Below, in pieces: positions 59,265 to 64,000 of a stretch of DNA of 64,000 nucleotides. The notes beneath the pieces were generated by a model. That model was not told the DNA's origin and did no database searches. It was given only the letters and a program-made list of their open reading frames with translations. The number at the start of each line of letters is the position of its first letter. The first letter of the stretch is position 1. The DNA comes from Hydrogenophaga sp. NFH-34. GTDB lineage: Bacteria; Pseudomonadota; Gammaproteobacteria; Burkholderiales; Burkholderiaceae_C. Position numbers and translations under genes: made by a program. The stretch is from the NCBI RefSeq assembly GCF_021401345.1, contig NZ_JACBGE010000001.1, forward strand, positions 1-64,000, read 5' to 3'.

Positions 59265-59474
59265 TCAGGCTCCCTGGCGCACGCCGAGCTTGCGCAGAAT
59301 GGATTCCATCAGGCACCACTTGGTCAGCCCGCTTTGCAGCAGGTTCACCCCGACGAAGGCGGTGAAGGCCAGCCACCATTGATTGACGAAGATCGGGCTG
59401 CCAGGGATGCCCAGGGCCAGCGACAGCAGGATGAAGGTGCCTGCGATGACGCGAACGAGTTGCCAGGAAGTCAT
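59265..59474 (-). CDS. DUF2892 (YgaP-type) inner-membrane protein
   Basis: This 69-residue protein has two membrane segments (about residues 8-24 and 31-51) around PGSPIFVNQWWLAFTAFVGVN, the DUF2892 pattern. The same domain is fused to rhodanese in YgaP, and a rhodanese gene is in this operon, so the pair may work as YgaP does. It overlaps the RND gene by four bases. Confidence 0.85.
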   Translation of the reverse strand: MTSWQLVRVIAGTFILLSLALGIPGSPIFVNQWWLAFTAFVGVNLLQSGLTKWCLMESILRKLGVRQGA

Positions 59475-62400
59475 GGTGTTTCTCCTTGAGTGGACAGGGT
59501 TGCAGGGGTTGGCGTGAGGGGTTCCTCGGGCTCTTCGCGGCCCGCGATCGCGTCCAGCCGGTTCCGGTACGCGATGAAGTAGAGGATCGGAATTACGACC
59601 AGCGTCAGCACGGTCGAGACGAAGATGCCGAAGATCAGCGAGATCGCCAGGCCGTTGAAGATCGGGTCGTCGAGGATGAAGAAGGCGCCCAACATGGCAG
59701 CCAGCCCGGTCAGCACGATGGGCTGCGCGCGCGTGATGGCGGAGCGCACGATGGCCTGCTTGAACTCCACGCCTTCGCGCACCTGCAGGTTGATGAAGTC
59801 CACCAGCAGGATGGAGTTGCGCACGATGATGCCGGCGAGCGCGATCATTCCGATCATGCTGGTGGCGGTGTACTGCGCGCCCAGCACGGCGTGGCCTGGC
59901 ATCACGCCGATGATGGTCAAGGGGATCGGCGCCATGATGATCAACGGTGTTAGGTAGGACCCGAACTGCGCCACCACCAGCAGGTAGATCAGCACGAGGC
60001 CAACGCCATAGGCCAGGCCCATGTCGCGGAATGTTTCGTAGGTCACCTGCCACTCGCCATCCCACTTCAGCGCGTAGTCGCGGTAAGCGTCATCAGGCTG
60101 GCGGATGAAATACTCCTGCAGCGTCCCACCGCCGGGCGTGGCGATCTTGGTGAGTTCCCCACGCATCTGGAACATGCCGTAGAGCGGGCTGTCGAGCGCG
60201 CCGGCCATGTCGGCCACGACGAAGTTCACCGGCAACAGATCCTTGTGGTAAATCGGCTGCTCGCTCACCTGGTCGCTGAGGGTGACGAGTTCCCGGATCG
60301 GCACCAGTTTCCCATCGGCGCTGCGCACCGTGAGCTGCAGCAGGGCGTTCAGGTCGCCGTGCTGCTCGGGCGGCAATTGCAGCACCGCGGCCGCCGGGTA
60401 CTTGGTCTCGTCATGCAGAAAGGCCGTGGCCTCGCCGGCCAGTCCGGCGCGCAGCGTGGTGACGATGGCCTGCTGCGGCACGCCGAGCATGGAGGCCTTC
60501 TGCCGGTCCACCAGCAGCATCGTCTTCGGTGCCGCAGCGATGCTGCTGTCGTCCACGTCCACCACGCCAGGCGTGCGCTCGAACACGGCGCGCACGGCCT
60601 TGGCGACCTGATGCCGACCGGCCGCATCCGGGCCATAGATCTCCGCCACGATGGGAGAGAGCACCGGCGGGCCCGGCGGCACTTCGACCACCTTGACGTT
60701 GGCGTCGAAGCGCTCACCGATCTTCTGCAGTTCTGGCCGCACGCGGGTTGCGATGGCATGGCTCTGGTCCTTGCGCGCGGTCTTGTCCACCAGATTGACC
60801 TGCAGGTCGCCGACGTTGCCGCCGGCACGCAAATAGTATTGGCGCACCAGGCCGTTGAAGTTGATCGGCGCCGCGGTACCGGCATAGGCCTGGTAGTCGG
60901 TGACTTCGGGCACTGTCGCCAGGTAGCTGCCCAGCTCGTGCAGGACTGCGGCCGTCTGCTCCACCGGCGTGCCGGCGGGCATGTCAACGATGACCTGGAA
61001 CTCCGACTTGTTGTCGAAGGGCAGCATCTTCAGCAGCACCAGGCCGGTGGCCGGCAGCGCCAGCGATGCAGCGATCAGCAGCGCGACCCCCAGGGCCAGC
61101 AGGCTGCGGTTGCGCGAGCCACGCCGCTCGTCCAGCAGTGGGCGGAAGATCCGCTCAAAGACCGGCGCGATCTTCGCGGCCAGGCCGGAGTGGGTCGCCG
61201 TGTGCGGCCCGCCGTCGCCATGCGCAGCAGCCGGTACCGCCTTCATCCACAGCCGAGCCAGCCAGGGCGTGACGACGAAGGCGATGGCCAGGGACAACAG
61301 CATGCCCATGCTGGCATTGATCGGGATCGGGCTCATGTACGGGCCCATCAAGCCCGTCACGAAGGCCATGGGCAGCAGCGCGGCGATCACGGTCAGCGTC
61401 GCCAGGATGGTCGGCCCCCCCACTTCGTCCACGGCACCCGGGATGATCGCCGCCAGCGACTTGCCGGGGTAGAGCTGCTGGTGCCGATGGATGTTCTCGA
61501 CCACGACGATGGCGTCGTCCACCAGGATGCCGATCGAGAAGATCAGCGCGAACAGCGATACGCGGTTGAGCGTGAAACCCCAGGCCCAGGACGCGAACAA
61601 GGTCACCGTCAGCGTCAGCACCACCGCGCTGCCGACGATGGCCGCCTCGCGCCGGCCGAGCGCGAAGAAAACCAGCGCCACCACCGACGCGGTGGCGAAC
61701 AGCAGCTTCTTCATCAGCGTCTGCGCCTTGTCGTTGGCGGAGGCGCCGTAGTTGCGCGTTTCCGCCACCTGGACATCGCCGGGGATGACGGTGTTGCGCA
61801 GACCTTCCACCCGCTTCATCACGGCGTTGGCCACGTCGATGGCGTTCTCACCCGCCTTCTTCGTCACCGCGACCGTGACCGCCGGATACTCGGCCGGCGC
61901 GGCGCCGTCCTTGCCGGCAACGCCATGCCAGACATAGCGGCTGGGTGGAAGCGGACCGTCACGAACCTGTGCCACCTCCCGCAGAAAGACCGGCTTGCCG
62001 GCCCGCACGCCGACCACCAGATCGGCTACCTCGTGGGCGTGGCGCAGGAAAGGCCCGGACTCGATGGCCACCGAACGGTTGCCTGCGATCAGCTCACCCA
62101 CAGGAAGCCCCAGATTGGCCGACAGCAGCGCCTGCCGCACCTCCGGCACCGTGACGCCGACGCCGCTCATGCGCACCGGGTCGATTTGCACCATCACCGC
62201 TCGGCCCGGGCCACCGATCGTGGTCACTTCGCGGGTGCCGGGCACACGCTTGAGGTCCGCCTCGACACTGTGCGCGACACGCTCCAGGTCGAATGCGCCG
62301 GTCTGCGCGTTCTCGCTGAACAGCGTCAACGTAACGATTGGCACATCATCGATGCCCTTGGGCTTGATGATCGGTTCGAGCACACCAAGCCCCTTGGGCA

Positions 62401-62803
62401 GCCAGTCGGCGTTCGAATTCACCGTGTCGTACAGCCGCACCAGCGCCTCGGTGCGGGTCACGCCGACCTTGAACTGGACGGTCAGCACGGCCAGACCAGG
62501 ACGGGACACCGACATCACATGCTCGACGTCCAGGATCTGGCTCAGCACCTGCTCTGCCGGCACGGCCACCATCTGTTCCACGTCGCGCACCGCAGCCCCC
62601 GGGAAGGGGATCAGCACATTCGCCATCGTGACGTTGATCTGCGGCTCCTCTTCGCGTGGGGTCACGCCCACGGCGAACAGGCCGAGCAACAGCGCGAGCA
62701 GTGCCAGCAGTGGCGTAATCTGTGCCCGCTGGAAAAAGGCGGCGATGCGGCCCGAAACGCCCATGGCAGGCGCGCCGGTAGTGGTGGATCGTGTTTTCGT
62801 CAT
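59471..62803 (-). CDS. RND-family efflux pump inner-membrane subunit
   Basis: This 1110-residue pump has twelve membrane helices and two large periplasmic loops (about residues 50-345 and 590-870), the AcrB/HAE layout. The paired aspartates of the proton relay are in SIGILVDDAIVVVENIHRH. The sequence is divergent from AcrB and closer to the group found in metal- and solvent-efflux islands. The substrate cannot be told from sequence. The ATG at 62803 lies eight bases after the adaptor stop. A TTG at 62815 is also open but less likely. Confidence 0.94.
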   Translation of the reverse strand: MTKTRSTTTGAPAMGVSGRIAAFFQRAQITPLLALLALLLGLFAVGVTPREEEPQINVTMANVLIPFPGAAVRDVEQMVAVPAEQVLSQILDVEHVMSVSRPGLAVLTVQFKVGVTRTEALVRLYDTVNSNADWLPKGLGVLEPIIKPKGIDDVPIVTLTLFSENAQTGAFDLERVAHSVEADLKRVPGTREVTTIGGPGRAVMVQIDPVRMSGVGVTVPEVRQALLSANLGLPVGELIAGNRSVAIESGPFLRHAHEVADLVVGVRAGKPVFLREVAQVRDGPLPPSRYVWHGVAGKDGAAPAEYPAVTVAVTKKAGENAIDVANAVMKRVEGLRNTVIPGDVQVAETRNYGASANDKAQTLMKKLLFATASVVALVFFALGRREAAIVGSAVVLTLTVTLFASWAWGFTLNRVSLFALIFSIGILVDDAIVVVENIHRHQQLYPGKSLAAIIPGAVDEVGGPTILATLTVIAALLPMAFVTGLMGPYMSPIPINASMGMLLSLAIAFVVTPWLARLWMKAVPAAAHGDGGPHTATHSGLAAKIAPVFERIFRPLLDERRGSRNRSLLALGVALLIAASLALPATGLVLLKMLPFDNKSEFQVIVDMPAGTPVEQTAAVLHELGSYLATVPEVTDYQAYAGTAAPINFNGLVRQYYLRAGGNVGDLQVNLVDKTARKDQSHAIATRVRPELQKIGERFDANVKVVEVPPGPPVLSPIVAEIYGPDAAGRHQVAKAVRAVFERTPGVVDVDDSSIAAAPKTMLLVDRQKASMLGVPQQAIVTTLRAGLAGEATAFLHDETKYPAAAVLQLPPEQHGDLNALLQLTVRSADGKLVPIRELVTLSDQVSEQPIYHKDLLPVNFVVADMAGALDSPLYGMFQMRGELTKIATPGGGTLQEYFIRQPDDAYRDYALKWDGEWQVTYETFRDMGLAYGVGLVLIYLLVVAQFGSYLTPLIIMAPIPLTIIGVMPGHAVLGAQYTATSMIGMIALAGIIVRNSILLVDFINLQVREGVEFKQAIVRSAITRAQPIVLTGLAAMLGAFFILDDPIFNGLAISLIFGIFVSTVLTLVVIPILYFIAYRNRLDAIAGREEPEEPLTPTPATLSTQGETP

Positions 62804-62811
62804 GACCGGCC

Positions 62812-63879
62812 TCAACGCACGCGCGCGGCGGATTGCGGATCGGTCACGACCTGCTCACCGGGCATCAGTCCGGACAGGATCTCGACGCGGCCATCGGTGG
62901 CCCGCCCGAGGCGGACTTGGCGCAGCACGGGCTTGCCCTGCGGATTCAGTACATACAAGCCGGTGAGTTCGGCGCGACGCACGATGGCTTCCACGGGCAC
63001 GGACAGGAGAGCGCCTGGCGCTGTACCGGGGGCATCGCTGCGTGCCAGCGGCAGCCACAGCCGCGCGAACATGCCAGGCGCGACGGTAGCGTCCACGCCA
63101 CCAGGCAGTTCGGCACGCAACTGCACAGTGTGCGTCGCTGCATCGACGGTGGGCAGCAGTTGGACCTTTCCAGGGACCACCCATGCACTCGCCGCCGACA
63201 GGCCGGGCAGTTCGATGCGCAGCTTCGGATCGGCCGGCATGCGCGCCGTCACCGACTGCGGCACAGCCGCCGTGACGCGCAGAGCCGTCGGGTCATACAG
63301 GGTGAGCAGAGGCCGGCCAGGCATGGCCATGTCGCCCAGGGATACCGGCACTTCGGACACCACACCCGCGAAGGGTGCGCGCACGACGTAGTAGCCGCTC
63401 TGCGTGCGCGACGCACTGGCCTGCGCGAGCAGCGCATTGGCCTGGGCTTGGGCCGACTTGTAAGCCGACTCGGCGCGCTCCATGGCCGCCTGGCTGATGT
63501 AGTTCTTCTGGAACAGCCGCTGCTGACGCTCAAAGTCCTTCGTCGCCAGATCCAGGGATGACCGTGCTGCCTGCACCTGGGCATCGCTGGCGGCGGCATT
63601 CTGCTCAGCCGCCCGGGCGTCGATGCGCAGCAGCACCTGGCCCGCTTTCACACGATCGCCTACTTTGACATCCAACTGGATGACCGCACCGGGCACCTGC
63701 GCCGCGATCACCGTCTGGCGAACAGCTTCGACGACGCCATCGAAGGCCGAAGTCGTCGTGCCCGCAGTGGCCACTGCCGCGGTAGCCTTCAACGGCTGGG
63801 GCGGCGTCTGGGCGGAGGCAGTCAGGCTCGCCATCAAGGCGAAAGCCGCGATGCAAAGGGTGTAGCTGGTGTGGCGCAT
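62812..63879 (-). CDS. RND efflux periplasmic adaptor (membrane fusion protein)
   Basis: This 355-residue adaptor has a signal peptide (about residues 1-24, ending LTASA), a lipoyl half-domain (VIQLDVKVGDRVKAGQVLLRIDARAAEQN), a short coiled-coil hairpin (about 80-150) and a beta-barrel domain. It bridges the RND pump and the TolC-like channel of the same operon. It is the first gene of the operon. The ATG at 63879 is preferred over a GTG three codons upstream, although neither has a strong ribosome-binding site. Confidence 0.92.
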   Translation of the reverse strand: MRHTSYTLCIAAFALMASLTASAQTPPQPLKATAAVATAGTTTSAFDGVVEAVRQTVIAAQVPGAVIQLDVKVGDRVKAGQVLLRIDARAAEQNAAASDAQVQAARSSLDLATKDFERQQRLFQKNYISQAAMERAESAYKSAQAQANALLAQASASRTQSGYYVVRAPFAGVVSEVPVSLGDMAMPGRPLLTLYDPTALRVTAAVPQSVTARMPADPKLRIELPGLSAASAWVVPGKVQLLPTVDAATHTVQLRAELPGGVDATVAPGMFARLWLPLARSDAPGTAPGALLSVPVEAIVRRAELTGLYVLNPQGKPVLRQVRLGRATDGRVEILSGLMPGEQVVTDPQSAARVR

Positions 63880-63929
63880 GGAGGGCACTTTCTGTTAGGA
63901 GCGCTGTCGAGTGCGAAGAAATTTCAGTC

Positions 63930-63958
63930 ATTATTTGCGCACATAGCTAAATAGTCAA
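63930..63958 (-). promoter_or_regulatory. Promoter of the efflux operon
   Basis: On the minus strand TTGACT (63953-63958) and AATAAT (63930-63935) are separated by 17 bases, about 50 bases before the adaptor gene. Its -35 lies next to the start of a possible divergent gene, so the two may be co-regulated. Confidence 0.65.
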
Positions 63959-63963
63959 GTACC

Positions 63964-64000
63964 ATGATGCTCACAGACAAGCAGATCATCAAGATCCGAG
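63964..64000 (+). CDS. Possible start of a divergent gene (partial)
   Basis: An ATGATG begins a frame reading MMLTDKQIIKIR that stays open to the window edge. The position divergent to the efflux operon suits a regulator gene, but only about twelve residues are visible and no family can be named. Confidence 0.35.
   Translation, partial: MMLTDKQIIKIR

Larger units (their letters stand above)
55819..64000. mobile_element. One end of a probable integrative element (ICE/genomic island)
   Basis: From the tRNA-Gly fragment to the right edge, the gene content changes from chromosomal backbone to a single efflux and redox operon of a kind often carried by integrative elements of Burkholderiales. 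No integrase or conjugation gene is visible, so the class is unproven. The element should continue beyond 64000 to a second copy of the 18-bp site attached to the intact tRNA gene. Confidence 0.5.

Noticed and set aside
60245-63391. A 1048-codon open frame on the plus strand opposite the RND pump and adaptor genes
   Set aside because: It is the antisense shadow of GC-rich coding sequence, with repetitive His/Arg/Gly composition and no domain. The minus-strand frames encode clear RND and adaptor proteins.

Overview
The window is high-GC chromosomal DNA of a betaproteobacterium, most likely a Burkholderiales member of the Comamonadaceae (a Hydrogenophaga-like organism). This rests on the predicted proteins (orphan Bug-family solute receptor, yjcH-actP pair, DUF455 and DUF3299 proteins) and on the conserved blocks rpsP-rimM-trmD-rplS and pyrG-kdsA-eno-ftsB. 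The species assignment is an inference from gene content. The window holds about 65 genes, packed densely, with many 1- to 4-base stop/start overlaps.

Layout. (1) 0.2-9.1 kb is a zinc-homeostasis locus. A minus-strand operon znuC-znuB-znuA-G3E GTPase-folE, possibly continuing into an EamA exporter gene, diverges from a plus-strand operon: zur, an ABC ATPase, an FtsX-like permease, a small Cys/His-rich secreted protein and a DUF3299 protein. Two 23-bp near-identical operator-like repeats lie between them. (2) 9.1-31 kb is mostly housekeeping: an amino-acid oxidoreductase, two AEC transporters, the rpsP-rimM-trmD-(membrane/WYL-like gene)-rplS block, a NUDIX hydrolase, rsgA, an M48 protease, orn, a PiT phosphate transporter, a DEAD-box helicase with a long structured leader, xerD and the acetate uptake pair yjcH-actP. 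(3) 31-39 kb carries hslO, then the minus-strand operon pyrG-kdsA-DUF1330-eno-ftsB-kinase, a lipoprotein gene and coaBC. (4) 39-50 kb holds a Tat-exported metallo-beta-lactamase-fold protein, a molybdate region (modABC facing a second ModA/ModB-like pair plus modD across a ModE-like palindrome, and modE itself), and a sigma-54 activator divergent from an aldehyde dehydrogenase with a plausible -24/-12 promoter.

(5) 50.3-55.5 kb is the most unusual part. A 63-residue peptide has a double-glycine leader and a Cys-Xaa-Pro-Lys-Pro-Lys repeat core. It faces a complete type I export system made of an HlyD-like adaptor, an ABC transporter with an N-terminal C39 peptidase, and a TolC-like channel. 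No maturation enzyme is visible. I read this as a secreted, cysteine-rich, cationic peptide system of unknown activity.

(6) At 55.82 kb the backbone stops. An 18-nt sequence identical in form to the 3' end of a tRNA-Gly gene, still followed by a tRNA-type terminator but separated from any tRNA body, marks the probable end of an integrative element that continues beyond the right edge. Its visible cargo is one minus-strand operon: membrane-fusion protein, RND pump, DUF2892 protein, thioredoxin, TolC-like channel, rhodanese and LysR regulator.
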